Shown here piece by piece: positions 1 through 10,370 of a stretch of 64,000 bases of DNA. Where the stretch lies: positions 1,488,001 to 1,552,000 of the forward strand of contig NC_068558.1 of assembly GCF_022201045.2 (NCBI RefSeq). Direction: 5' to 3'. A program made the translations under genes and the position numbers. Source of the stretch: Citrus sinensis. Its lineage: Eukaryota > Streptophyta > Magnoliopsida > Sapindales > Rutaceae. Each line of letters starts with the position of its first letter. Positions within the stretch are counted from its first letter, which is position 1. Below the pieces are notes generated by a model, which ran no database searches, was not told where the DNA came from, and saw nothing but the letters and a program-made list of their open reading frames with translations.

Positions 1-3000
1 TCGCAGAGCAGTTTAGTGGGGCAATGTCACCGGAAGATGACATGATGGAGCTGAAGAGCATGAAACAGGGGGAGCAAGAAACCCTTCGGGAATTCATCAA
101 GAGGTTTCATCGGGCTGTCCTCGACTTGGGAGCCTTCAACCACCCTCAGGCGTTAAGGGGACTGAAAGAAGGGGTGAAGATAGGAAGGCTGTGGTACAAT
201 TTGAGAAGCCCAGCTATTCAAACGTATGCAGCCGCATACGAACAGGCTAAAAGAGACATCGAGATTGAGGAGGAGAAGGCTGCACGGATCAAGACAGACC
301 AATTGGAAGGGTTAGGGAGGAAAGAGAAGAAAGCATTACCAACTAATGGGCCGATCAGGAGGAGGGACCACCAGATCTCCGGTAGTGGAGCAGGAGGTAG
401 GGTAATTGCTTACCAGCCTCATCAGAGGCCGCCACAGTATCAGCGCAGCAGGGCGCCGCCTCCTCGTTCCCCAGCTAGGGAGCCTTGGAGAAGACATGAT
501 CCGGCATCCGGTGATCTTCATCAACATTCCCACGGTAGCAGGACGAGCAGACCAGAAGCACTCCCACCGCCCCCAACTCACAGTGGGGCAAACAGAGAAA
601 GAGCAGTGCATCTGGTCGACCAGAACCAGGACTATGGGCGGTACACTCCCTTGAAGATGCCCCTGGATGAGGTGTACGAGGCCATAAAGGGTCGAGGGCT
701 GCTGCACCTCCCTACACCAATAACAAAGCTACCCAACATGAGGGATAGAGGACGTTATTGTAAGTTCCATGGCACCCATGGCCATACCACAGCAGAGTGT
801 AGAGATCTCAAGACCCAGGTCGAAGATTTGGTGAGAAATCGGTACCTGGATGAGTTTATGGATGGGACTTTCCCGATGGTGGCCACAACGGATGAAGGGG
901 AGCAGAGTGAAGGAATCTTGAGACGCGAGCCGCCCGCAGCGAGGGTGATAGCTGGGGGCCCAACGTTGGCCGGAGATTCGAACAGATCGAGAAAAAATTA
1001 TGCCAGATACGCCATGACCAGTAAAGAGATACTCTTCAACACCCCAGCAGCCAAACGAGCAAGGGTCAGGCAAGTGCCAATCATGTGGACGGATGAGGAT
1101 GAGGAAGTGATTCTATACCCCCACGAGGACGCTTTAGTCATCAAGGCTACGATCGCTAGCAAGAAGTTTGACCGGATACTGGTTGATACGGGGAGCTCAG
1201 TTGATGTGCTATTTAAATCAACTTTGGAAGAAATGAGAATAGCCGACCGGAAGTTGGAATACACCAACACCTCCTTGAAGGGGTTCGGAGGAGGGAAGCT
1301 GGTCCCTCTGGGCGTGGTCGAACTGCCTATCACAATCGGGGGCCCCCCGACAGAAAGAACAATGATACTGGACTTCGTCGTAGTGGACGAGGAAGGTCCT
1401 TACCAGATGATCCTAGGTCGGCCATTTTTAAGGATGAGCAAAGCGGTGCTGTCCAACCATTATCTGGCTCTGAAGTACCGGGTGAATGGGGTAGTCGGAG
1501 TGGTACGAGGAGACCAGAGGATCGCAAGAAGCTGCTACTCCTCGGCAGCAAGGGAGGCGATGCAGATAACATCCCTCGATACCCGAGTGGAAAACAAGAC
1601 TGGCAGACAAGAACCCGTAGAGGATCTGGAAACAGTGAGCATGGGACCAGAGAACCCGGGAAAGACGATCAGAATCGGGTCGAGACTTGAGGGAGAGCAA
1701 AAGCAGGAGTTGGTGAAATGCTTACAGGCTCACGCCGACGTGTTTGCCTGGACACATGAGGACATGCCAGGGATTGACCCAGAGGTAGCATGTCATAGGC
1801 TGGCAATAAAGAAAGGTGCTCGGGCAGTAAGGCAGAAGAGGAGGTGCTTCAACCAGGAGAGGTATGAGGCTGTAAATGATGAGGTGGAGAAGCTTCTGAG
1901 AGCGGGGTTCATTCGGGAAGTCAATTACCCGGAGTGGATATCAAATGTGGTGTTGGTAAAGAAGGCAAACGGCAAGTGGAGGATGTGTGTGGATTTCACA
2001 GACCTCAATAAGGCGTGCCCAAAAGACAGCTTCCCTTTACCAAAGATCGATCAGCTAGTAGATTCAACGGCTGGACATGGTCTGCTTAGCTTCATGGACG
2101 CATTCTCGGGATACAACCAGATCCCCATGTACGAGCCGGATGAGGAGAGCACGGCTTTCATCACTAACCAAGGTCTGTTCTGTTACAGGGTGATGCCATT
2201 CGGTCTCAAGAATGCTGGGGCCACCTATCAAAGGCTGGTGAATAAAGTCTTTAAGCCCTTGATCGGGAAAACCATGGAGGTGTACGTGGACGACATGATC
2301 ACCAAGTCCAAAATCCCGAAGGAACATGTCAGACATCTCGAGGAGACGTTCGAGCTTTTGAGGAAGTATAAGATGAAGCTCAACCCGGAGAAGTGTGCTT
2401 TTGGGGTCGAGTCAGGGAAATTCCTGGGATTCATGGTGAGCCATAGGGGGATTGAAGCAAATCCCGAGAAGATCCAGGCGATTGTGCAAATGACGTCTCC
2501 TCGAAACCTGAAGGAGATGCAGAGCCTCACGGGGAGGCTGGCGGCGTTGAGCAGATTCATATCCAAGGCTACAGATAAGTGTCAGCCATTCTTTCAAGTG
2601 ATAAGGAGGGGAAAGAAAACGGAATGGACCCCAGAATGCGAGGAAGCCTTCCGGAACTTGAAGCATTACTTGCAGCAAGCCCCGCTACTGTCCACACCGA
2701 GGGATGGGGACAAGTTGAATCTGTATTTGGCGGTATCTGATCGGGCCGCCAGTTCCGTTCTAGTGAGAGAGGAAGAAGGAATTCAGTATCCGATATACTA
2801 CACCAGCAAGGCCCTGCTCGACGCTAAGACCAGATACCCAACGACGGAGAAATGGGCACTGGCCCTTGTGGTTGCTGCTCGGAAGTTGAGGCCGTACTTT
2901 CAAGCATTCCCGGTCTCGGTAATCACCAACCAGCCATTGCGTCAAATTCTGCACAAGCCGGATGCCTCTGGTCGGCTCGTCAAATGGGCTGTAGAGCTGA

Positions 3001-4850
3001 GCGAATTCGACTTAGACTATAAACCCCGCGCGGCGATAAAGGCCCAGGCAATGGCCGATTTCGTAGCTGAGTTCGCGGAGCCCGAAGTATGCTTGGGTCA
3101 GCAAGATGCAGATGTAGGCAACGACGAAACTCAAGTATGGCAGATATCTGTGGATGGGTCATCAGGAGAGCGGGGTTCAGGAGCAGGGATTGTCCTGGAA
3201 GGCCCAGAGGGGGAGGAGATCTCTTATGCTGTAAAGTTGGAATTTGCAGCCACAAATAACCAGGCAGAATATGAAGCCTTGATAGCAGGGCTGGAATTGG
3301 CTAGGGCCGTGAAAGCGGACAGAGTTAAGATCAGAACCGATTCCCAGCTGGTTGCGAATCATGTCAGTGAAAGATTCCAACCAAGAGAGGAGAAGATGGA
3401 ACAGTACCTAAGGATAGTCAGGCAGATGATGGGGAAGTTCGAAGCAGTGGAGGTGATACAAATCCCCAGGGAGCAGAATAGTCGAGCAGACATTTTGGCT
3501 AGGATGGCAGCCGTCGCCGACCCAAAAATGCCAAAGTCGGTCCCCCTAGAAGTGAAGTCTCGCCCGAGTATCGAGCAAAATTTGGGGGTGTTGCGGATAG
3601 AACAAAAAAGCTCGTGGAGGGACCCGATAGTTTCATACCTTAGAGACGGGGTCTTACCACCAGATAAGCTACGGGCTCGGAAGATTAGAGCTCAGGCCTC
3701 GAGATACACGATGATCGATGGGGTACTGTATCGACGAGGATATACATTACCGTTCCTTCGGTGTTTGGACGATGACGACGCGGATTACGTGCTGAGGGAA
3801 GTGCATGAAGGAATTTGTGGAAATCATTCTGGCGGGAGGTCCCTGGCCCACAAGGTTCTAAGGCAGGGATATTTCTGGCCGACGATGCACCAGGATGCGC
3901 AAAGGAAGACCAGGAGCTGTGCAAGCTGCCAGAGTTTTGCGAATTTCTCTAACCAACCACCAGAGAAGCTCACCTCCATGGCCTCCCCTTGGCCATTCGC
4001 TCAATGGGGAATTGATCTGATCGGCCCATTGCCAAAGGGACGAGGAGCAGCAACACATGCGATAGTCGCTATAGATTACTTCACGAAGTGGATAGAGGTA
4101 GAAGCCCTTAGCAGGATCACAGAGAAGAAAACAACAGACTTCGTGTGGAGAAACCTGGTCTGTCGATACGGGATCCCATATGCCTTGGTAACGGATAATG
4201 GCAGGCAGTTCGATAATCACAGCTTCAGGGATTTCTGCCAGAACCTCGGGATAGAGCTGAAGTATTGCTCGCCTGCTCACCCTCAATCGAATGGACAAGT
4301 AGAAGCAGCCAACAAGACAGTCAAGAGGCTTCTGAAAACCAGGCTCGGAGCAAAAAAGGGTGCGTGGGTTGACGAGCTGTCAGGTGTGCTATGGGCATAC
4401 AGAACAACCCACAAAACCGCAACGGGGGAGACACCGTTCGCTTTGGCTTTCGGACATGAAGCGGTCGTGCCGGCTGAGGTAGGAACGACCACACACCGGA
4501 CAGATCATTTCAATGAACAGGAGAACGACGAGCAGATATGTTTGAATCTTGATCTGCTAATGGAGAGGAGGGAACAAGCAGCCGAGCGATCAGTCACTTA
4601 CCAACAGAGGGTTGCTCGGTATTATAACCAGAAGGTGAACATACGGCAATTCAGGGTCGGAGACTGGGTACTGAGAAGAGTGAATCAGAGCACCAAAGAT
4701 TCGACTCAAGGAGTGCTGGGACCGAATTGGGAAGGGCCGTATAGAGTCAAGCAGATAGCGGGGCCCGGAGCTTACAAGCTGGTTCGCGCGGACGGCCACG
4801 AAGTGAAACGCCCATGGAACGCAGCACACCTCCGAAAATACTTCCAGTAA
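1..4850 (+). CDS. gag-pol polyprotein of Tat-lineage Ty3/gypsy element (5' partial)
   Basis: This is one uninterrupted frame. It is open at base 1; the first ATG in the window is at 24 (1,608 residues from there), but in-frame codons before it (AEQFSGA) show that the true start is upstream. Residues counted from ATG 24: gag capsid-like part 1-90; a Cys/His knuckle-like CKFHGTHGH near 246; aspartic protease DTGSS near 390; reverse transcriptase about 600-790 with YVDD near 754; gypsy RNase H about 880-1010; second RNase H from about 1040 (SVDGSSG, then NNQAEYEALIAGL); integrase HHCC zinc domain about 1260-1305; integrase core with D in WGIDLIGPLP, D in TDNG and E in GQVEAAN, spaced D,35,E. It ends HLRKYFQ and has no chromodomain. 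It makes the virus-like particle proteins and the copying and insertion enzymes. No stops or frameshifts are seen. Confidence 0.93.
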   Translation, partial: AEQFSGAMSPEDDMMELKSMKQGEQETLREFIKRFHRAVLDLGAFNHPQALRGLKEGVKIGRLWYNLRSPAIQTYAAAYEQAKRDIEIEEEKAARIKTDQLEGLGRKEKKALPTNGPIRRRDHQISGSGAGGRVIAYQPHQRPPQYQRSRAPPPRSPAREPWRRHDPASGDLHQHSHGSRTSRPEALPPPPTHSGANRERAVHLVDQNQDYGRYTPLKMPLDEVYEAIKGRGLLHLPTPITKLPNMRDRGRYCKFHGTHGHTTAECRDLKTQVEDLVRNRYLDEFMDGTFPMVATTDEGEQSEGILRREPPAARVIAGGPTLAGDSNRSRKNYARYAMTSKEILFNTPAAKRARVRQVPIMWTDEDEEVILYPHEDALVIKATIASKKFDRILVDTGSSVDVLFKSTLEEMRIADRKLEYTNTSLKGFGGGKLVPLGVVELPITIGGPPTERTMILDFVVVDEEGPYQMILGRPFLRMSKAVLSNHYLALKYRVNGVVGVVRGDQRIARSCYSSAAREAMQITSLDTRVENKTGRQEPVEDLETVSMGPENPGKTIRIGSRLEGEQKQELVKCLQAHADVFAWTHEDMPGIDPEVACHRLAIKKGARAVRQKRRCFNQERYEAVNDEVEKLLRAGFIREVNYPEWISNVVLVKKANGKWRMCVDFTDLNKACPKDSFPLPKIDQLVDSTAGHGLLSFMDAFSGYNQIPMYEPDEESTAFITNQGLFCYRVMPFGLKNAGATYQRLVNKVFKPLIGKTMEVYVDDMITKSKIPKEHVRHLEETFELLRKYKMKLNPEKCAFGVESGKFLGFMVSHRGIEANPEKIQAIVQMTSPRNLKEMQSLTGRLAALSRFISKATDKCQPFFQVIRRGKKTEWTPECEEAFRNLKHYLQQAPLLSTPRDGDKLNLYLAVSDRAASSVLVREEEGIQYPIYYTSKALLDAKTRYPTTEKWALALVVAARKLRPYFQAFPVSVITNQPLRQILHKPDASGRLVKWAVELSEFDLDYKPRAAIKAQAMADFVAEFAEPEVCLGQQDADVGNDETQVWQISVDGSSGERGSGAGIVLEGPEGEEISYAVKLEFAATNNQAEYEALIAGLELARAVKADRVKIRTDSQLVANHVSERFQPREEKMEQYLRIVRQMMGKFEAVEVIQIPREQNSRADILARMAAVADPKMPKSVPLEVKSRPSIEQNLGVLRIEQKSSWRDPIVSYLRDGVLPPDKLRARKIRAQASRYTMIDGVLYRRGYTLPFLRCLDDDDADYVLREVHEGICGNHSGGRSLAHKVLRQGYFWPTMHQDAQRKTRSCASCQSFANFSNQPPEKLTSMASPWPFAQWGIDLIGPLPKGRGAATHAIVAIDYFTKWIEVEALSRITEKKTTDFVWRNLVCRYGIPYALVTDNGRQFDNHSFRDFCQNLGIELKYCSPAHPQSNGQVEAANKTVKRLLKTRLGAKKGAWVDELSGVLWAYRTTHKTATGETPFALAFGHEAVVPAEVGTTTHRTDHFNEQENDEQICLNLDLLMERREQAAERSVTYQQRVARYYNQKVNIRQFRVGDWVLRRVNQSTKDSTQGVLGPNWEGPYRVKQIAGPGAYKLVRADGHEVKRPWNAAHLRKYFQ

Positions 4851-4984
4851 GACTTGCTCACATTTTAAAGCAATTTCTGCTCATGCTGTCTATCTTTTAT
4901 TTTTATGTTTTATGTCCGAACAATTTCATGTAAGTCAAATCCTGCCATTAATGTAACGTCGACGAATTTTATTCGCTTGAAACC

Positions 4985-5855
4985 GAAAAAAATCCTAAGG
5001 CATGCAAAGGCTCGCCAAGTCTCAGAGCCTGTCTTATGGCGAGACAGAAGCCAAGCATGCCAGGATCTGCTCGGCCGCGAGAAGGCAGCAGAATCCAAAT
5101 CGTTTGAAGAAAATCCTAAGGCATGCAAAGGCTCGCCAAGTCTCAGAGCCTGTCTTATGGCGAGACAGAAGCCAAGCATGCCAGGATCTGCTCGGCCACG
5201 AGAAGGCAGCAGAATCCAAATCGTTTGAAAAAAATCCTAAGGCATGCAAAGGCTCGCCAAGTCTCAGAGCCTGTCTTATGGCGAGACAGAAGCCAAGCAT
5301 GCCAGGATCTGCTCGGCCACGAGAAGGCAGCAGAATCCAAATCGTTTGAAAAAAATCCTAAGGCATGCAAAGGCTCGCCAAGTCTCAGAGCCTGTCTTAT
5401 GGCGAGACAGAAGCCAAGCATGCCAGGATCTGCTCGGCCACGAGAAGGCAGCAGAATCCAAATCGTTTGAAGAAAATCCTAAGGCATGCAAAGGCTCACC
5501 AAGTCTCAGAGCCTGTCTTATGGCGAGACAGAAGCCAAGCATGCCAGGATCTGCTCGGCCACGAGAAGGCAGCAGAATCCAAATCGTTTGAAGAAAATCC
5601 TAAGGCATGCAAAGGCTCGCCAAGTCTCAGAGCCTGTCTTATGGCGAGACAGAAGCCAAGCATGCCAGGATCTGCTCGGCCACGAGAAGGCAGCAGAATC
5701 CAAATTGTTTGAAGAAAATCCTAAGGCAGGCAAAGGCTCGCCAAGTCTCAGAGCCTGTCTTATGGCGAGACAGAAGCCAAGCATGGCGGGATCTGCTCGA
5801 CCGCGTAAAGGCGAGCAGAATCCCGAACATCGGAAAATTTTCTAAGGCAGGTGGC
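4985..5855 (+). repeat. 121-bp tandem repeat array inside the retrotransposon (about 7 units)
   Basis: Units begin at about 4988, 5109, 5230, 5351, 5472, 5593 and 5714, with a decayed eighth start near 5835. Each starts with AAAATCCTAAGGCATGCAAA and runs 121 bp. Units 2-6 differ at only a few bases; the last full copy is the most diverged. Because 121 is not a multiple of 3, the array produces short overlapping frames of about 115 codons every 121 bp on both strands; these are artefacts. Each unit contains nested inverted repeats: GGCATGC with GCATGCC, GGCT with AGCC, CGCC with GGCG, and GTCTC with GAGAC. A unit could therefore fold into a hairpin of about 60 nt. It lies between the pol stop and the 3' end of the antisense gene. 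Confidence 0.95.
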
Positions 5856-6017
5856 GAAACCATATACCAAGCCATAGCCAGCTCGACCAGACGAGGACGA
5901 GCAGGCTCTCGTAATTACCACACAAGAGAGTAATCAAAAACATTTCTATTAATTTGTTAATAATTAACAAAGCAGATAATCTTCACAAACATTGTTCATT
6001 ACAATACAAGAAACATA

Positions 6018-8069
6018 TCAGGAAGGTCGTGGATCAGTAAGCCCAGCAGCGTCGGTTGGCTGGACCTCCTCAGGTGCAGGAGGAGTATCACCAGTCGCAT
6101 CCAGAGGGGCGCTCGCCTCGCCAACATCAGCAGGGACTGCACGAGGAGGAGAGTCTCCCTCCTCAATCACGATCGGCTCTGCCCCTTCGGCATCTTCCTT
6201 GGCCGCCTCCTCGTCCATATGTTGAGCAACACCAGCTGCAAGGTCATCCATCTTCATATCAGGGTGTTGCTTCCCGAGGACGGCCATGATACAACGATAG
6301 GAATGCCGAAGTCCCTGGTCGTACTGGTTGTCGGCCTCCCTCTCCAAGTTCTCTATATGAGCTCGGTGGGAATCGCGGAGAGATTCGAGCTGAGCCTCAT
6401 ACATAGCCCTCTGCCCTTGGAGATCCTCCTTAACCTTGGTCAGCTCCTCCTCGAGGGTAATGGCTTTTGCTTGAGCAAGGGACTCTTGCTCTATCAGCTT
6501 GAGGTTCTCAACGTTTAGCTCCCCCGCTTTTTTCTCGGCAACGTCAGCTCTGGTCGTCGCCGATTGAATGTCCTCCTTCATCTTCCTGTCGTAACGGCCA
6601 ACCTTGGCCTTATAGTAGGTGGCCATGCAGCTGAGATGGAAAGCACTATACTGCATGGCTCCCACCAGCTCGCCCAGGGTACAACCGTCAAAGCCCTCCA
6701 GGTCCTTCTTGCTCACGAGTTTAGACAACTCATTGAGATAGGGAACCAAGTGTTCTGGTCGGCTGTCGGGTAAGCGAGACCGAGGCACAACAGGCGGAGA
6801 AGAGGAAGCAGGATCAGTGGCTGCTCTACTGGATTCCCCGACTTTAGCAGAGGCAGGAGGGAGAGCCTGCAAGGGAGGAACCTGCTGCACGATGTTCTTT
6901 CGCTTCGCAGCGGGAGCATCTTTGTCCTGGTCCCTATCGGTTGTTGGAGGCCGAGAGCGTTTCCTGGTCAGAGCTCCAATCACTGCGTCCTCCATCTTAT
7001 GGCCAGGAAGTATCAACCGAGACTCGAGGAAGTTGTATGTAGATAGCAGTTCTCGGCTCGAGCAGGAATTGGCCAATACAGCCTCGACCCGTTTAAGCTG
7101 ACCAGGTCGGAGCGGGAAGTGAACACCCCAGGAAACTACAGCACAAACAGACACTTGGTTAGAGACAAACCAATACAGCAGGAACAATTATGGATACAAG
7201 ACATCTAAAGCGAGCAGGCAACCTGGGACCGTGAAACGGGGTGGGACGCGACAATCCTTCCCGTCTATTTGTGCAACTTGACCCCAGGGACCCCCAGCAA
7301 AAAAGAATTTCCTCTTCCAAGTCCCACCACCACCAGTTGGAAGATCAGTTATGGGTTTCCTGCTCTTGGTACCAGATTGGAAGTAGTACCAGCCGGCATC
7401 TTTAGGGCTGCTCTTCAGCTGGTACAGGTGCTTCACCTCATCAACCGTGGGCTCGCTTTGGCAACATCTGTCCCACAATATGAACAGACCAGAGAGCACT
7501 CTCCACCCGTTGGGGTTCAGCTGACCAGGAGCCAGATTTAGCCCGTTAAGTATCCGGACAAAGTAAGGCTGCAAGGGACACCTCAGCCCATACTTAAAGC
7601 TCTCCAGATACAGGGTAACGTATCCCCTGGGAGGCCGGCTAGGTGTATCCTTCTTTCCTGGGATCTTAAGAGGTATCTCACCAGGAATACTATACCTAAG
7701 TCGGAGGTCATTGAGCTCGTCAAACGTGGTCGTACACGACATGTAATCAATGGCATAATCACGCGACAAGGCTCTACCTCCTACTGTACCCCGTTCTTCT
7801 GGTCGTGATGCTCCTGATGGGGACGCCTCACCAGAATCATCCCCTTGACCCTCACTCAAGGTGTTCTCCGATCCAGAAGATCCTTCTTCATCGCTACTGT
7901 CGCTCGAGGGGGTTGTTTGGGGAGACATCCTCCTAGCGCTAGTACCAACACTAGACCTAATGGGCTCTAAGGGGATCCCGGGATCAAAAGCAAAATCAGC
8001 GGGCAGACTAGGCAAAAAACCTAGTTCGTCGTCACCAACCTCAACGACCTTCTCCTTACCCTTCGACAT
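6018..8069 (-). CDS. Spliced antisense gene of the Tat element (gypsy-type 'putative transposon' domain plus coiled coil)
   Basis: Model: complement(join(6018..7135,7223..8069)), 654 residues. Exon 1 starts at ATG 8069 with an acidic, serine-rich region (DSSDEEGSSGSE), followed by the conserved block containing RPPRGYVTLYLESFKYGLR and LNPNGWRVLSG, typical of the plant 'transposase (putative) gypsy type' domain. An 87-bp intron (CCCAG|GTTGCC ... GCTGTAG|TTTCC) joins it in frame to exon 2, giving FTVPVSWGVHF. Without splicing, exon 1 stops soon after the donor at DVLYP. Exon 2 encodes a long coiled coil (about residues 430-550 of the joined protein), then an acidic proline-rich tail. Such antisense genes are known in Tat elements such as Grande; their function is not established. 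The intron is inferred from sequence only. Confidence 0.82.
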
Positions 8070-8393
8070 ATCCTAAGTTCTAACCAAAACACCGCCGCCA
8101 ACTACAACCTCAAGCAAAGCAGAGAGAAAGGAAATTACCTACAACTAACCAATACCGAAAAAAATAGAAGAAATACCTGAAGCAGGGACTCGGTCAGAGA
8201 GAGACAGGGATGACAGCTTTGGCGCCGAGGTTCATTCGCCGGAGAGACAAGAATGGAGAAAATGACGAGTTCGTGTTTGAAGATTTTGGGTTTCCTTACT
8301 GAGAAGCAAACTCTTGGGCTGCCAGCATTTAATGACGCATATTCCGAGAATCCCGTAACCGTCGGTTTGAAATTCAAATGGAGGGGGGGATTT
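8070..8393. other. Leader of the antisense gene and candidate polypurine tract
   Basis: This stretch separates the antisense ATG (8069) from the putative 3' LTR. On the minus strand it must hold the antisense leader and promoter; I cannot place a TATA box with confidence. On the plus strand it ends in a G-rich purine run (GGAGGGGGGGA, 8380-8390), which is the best candidate for the plus-strand priming tract of the element. Confidence 0.5.
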
Positions 8394-8805
8394 CTGCCAC
8401 GTCACCTCGTCCGCGATTAAATGCGACATGACTCCTGGCAGCCTTTTCCAAACCCACGCGAGCGAGTACTATCGAGTTTCTACTGCTGGTCCACTACATT
8501 ATCCAACACCAGAAACTGGGGGACCGGTGTTTGGGAGGGATACTGTTTGGGACAAATGCGTCGAAGGGACCAGGAATGACGAGCAGACATCTGATGGCGG
8601 AGTTCTGCGAACCGGTGTGTTCCGTTAAAGCCTGGCGCGTGGAAGAACAGGAGCAGAAACATCCTGCTCGTCCACGATGTTGTCGTCCGCAAGGCCAATT
8701 CCTATAAAAGGCATGAGGCCATTCCGGCTAGAGATCGAGAGGCGAGGAGACCCGGTCGACGGCAGTTGGCAAGACGTGCTCTCCAGCACGAGAATCTAGG
8801 CACAA

Positions 8806-8958
8806 CAGCCACGCTTTCCCCAGAACCGCGACGTAACACGCAAGGTCTCACAGAGCCGTGGCAGCCACGCTTTCCCCAGAACCGTGGCGTAACACGCAAG
8901 GTCTCACAGAGCCGTGCCAGCCACGCTTTCCCCTGAACCGTGGCGTAACACGCTAGAT
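8806..8958 (+). repeat. 56-bp direct repeat, three copies, in LTR U3
   Basis: Copies start at 8806, 8862 and 8918 with CAGCCACGCTTTCCCC, each spaced exactly 56 bp. The third copy breaks off after GTAACACGC. Copies differ at a handful of bases (CCGCGAC against CCGTGGC). The array lies 80-230 bp upstream of the second TATA motif and looks like a repeated promoter module of the LTR. Confidence 0.9.
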
Positions 8959-9038
8959 CCCATGTTTTGCCCATAACGCAGCAGTTGGAGTCCCATACCG
9001 TCTCGAAAAGAGCGGAAGACTGAGATTCAGAGGAAGCC

Positions 9039-9046
9039 TATAAAAA
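9039..9046 (+). promoter_or_regulatory. TATA box of the retrotransposon LTR
   Basis: TATAAAAA in the context GCCTATAAAAAGG, downstream of the 56-bp repeats and about 280 bp before the LTR end. This spacing suits a U3/R boundary near 9070. A second TATA (TATAAAAG, 8703-8710) lies upstream of the repeats and could serve instead. Confidence 0.55.
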
Positions 9047-10370
9047 GGTAGCCAACGAAGGTAAAAGGGTTGGCATTCTTGAAAAAAGGGGAGAAAACCA
9101 CAAGAAACGCCATAAGACCTGTGGCAAGCTTTTCCCGAACCTTCATATCTGACTTGAGCGTCGGAGGGTTTGCGCCGGGAAAACAACCGGCGTACTCTGA
9201 CTTATCTGTGTACGCAGGGACCTCCGGAGAAGAAGCCTGGCGAGGAGACCTCCTGGTAGTGACGAAGTTGATCGAGCAGAGATCCTGATCGTAGAACGAG
9301 GAGAACCGGAATCTCGCATCAACAATTACCATCTGTAATATTAAATCGGTGATGAGACCTCCACTCCATAATTTTTGTAAACTTATTCTATTTTCAGAAA
9401 AATAGTAAAAAAGTGCACTTATTTTTAAAAATATTCAAATAAAAAGGAATTATGGAGAACTAATTAATTAAGTCTATCTTAATTTACTTTTTTGTGACTT
9501 AGATTTTTTTTAATAATATTTGATTATAAGGAATGTTTTGGCATAAAAGTACAAATTAATTATTTTACCCTTATAAGGTAAAACTATCAAGAACTTACTT
9601 TAACTTCAATATTTTTCTGATTTTATATCAAATTTAGTGTTTCTAATACTGCTTTATTAGTATGACCATTAAACTTTAATTAAACTAACAATTTTTTTTT
9701 TAGCTAGAATGTTTGTCTATATTATATAGTTAGTTAATTACTAAGATATTTTCATTTTTTTAAACTAAACTTTATAATTATTGTAGGAAAATGTAGGGAA
9801 TTTTTTATTCCAAACGAGTGGAAAAGAATCACAAATTATATGTAATGTTGTCTCTCCACACAAAAAAAAAAAAAAAAAAAGTTTCATTTCGATAAATATC
9901 TAACACGTATAATATATGTAAGATATCAGTAAGATCAATTTTCTTTTCTTTGAAAAATTGTTATAGATAATCTCTCCTTTTTTCCCTTAATACAGTAGTT
10001 TTATTATTGATTTTTTAAATTCTCGGCGATCTTAAAATATTGACATGTACTCATTAAAAAAAAAATGCATGGATTTAATTCAAATATCACAATTCCACAA
10101 CAATATTGAAAGAAATAATCTGATTAAGCTCGCACAAAGTATTGCAACTGACGACACCTCTTCAATTGACCTTTACAAAAATAGTAAGAAATATGCTTAT
10201 TTTATACCAATACACCTATTTGTCGGATCAATTGAACCAAACAGAATCTTGGTTTGAACCGAGCTACGTGCGATTACAAACGAGTTCACCATTGGTTCGA
10301 TCCTGGTTCATAATCAGCCGACTGATGACGTGAGGGGATTTCCTTAAAATAAGGATTCTTCTTATTATAA

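Larger units (their letters stand above)
1..9324 (+). mobile_element. Ty3/gypsy Tat-lineage LTR retrotransposon, 5' end outside window
   Basis: In order the element shows gag-pol, a 121-bp tandem array, an antisense spliced gene, a purine tract, and a 3' LTR with TATA boxes and triplicated 56-bp repeats. The pol order is protease, reverse transcriptase, RNase H, a second RNase H, then integrase. A second (archaeal-type) RNase H and a gene on the opposite strand near the 3' LTR are known marks of the Tat lineage (Grande, Ogre, Retand relatives). The gag frame is open through base 1, so the 5' LTR, primer site and gag start lie left of the window. The right border is set at the CA of a terminal ATCAACA at 9318-9324. 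The long frames are intact, which suggests a fairly young insertion, but the two LTRs cannot be compared here. Confidence 0.9.
8394..9324 (+). repeat. 3' LTR of the Tat element (left border tentative)
   Basis: The right end is CGCATCAACA, finishing in CA as LTRs do. The left border is set at the first TG after the purine tract (TGCCACGTCACC), giving about 931 bp; a second possible start, TGTTGTCGTCC near 8679, would pair better with the terminal CAACA. Two TATA motifs lie inside, at 8703-8710 and 9039-9046. The 56-bp triplicate sits just upstream of the second, a usual place for U3 enhancer repeats. The 5' LTR is outside the window, so neither border can be confirmed here. Confidence 0.55.

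Noticed and set aside
336-4829. Many short open frames antisense or out of frame to gag-pol
   Set aside because: Shadows of a long conserved polyprotein frame; no recognisable domains.
4985-5855. CRISPR-like regular array
   Set aside because: Units are contiguous 121-bp tandem copies without unique spacers, in a plant retrotransposon.
5002-5933. Stack of 115-codon open frames on both strands
   Set aside because: They recur every 121 bp and are products of the tandem repeat; same sequence in rotating frames.
10290-10320. tRNA-like GGTTCGATCC
   Set aside because: No cloverleaf arms or acceptor stem can be built around it.
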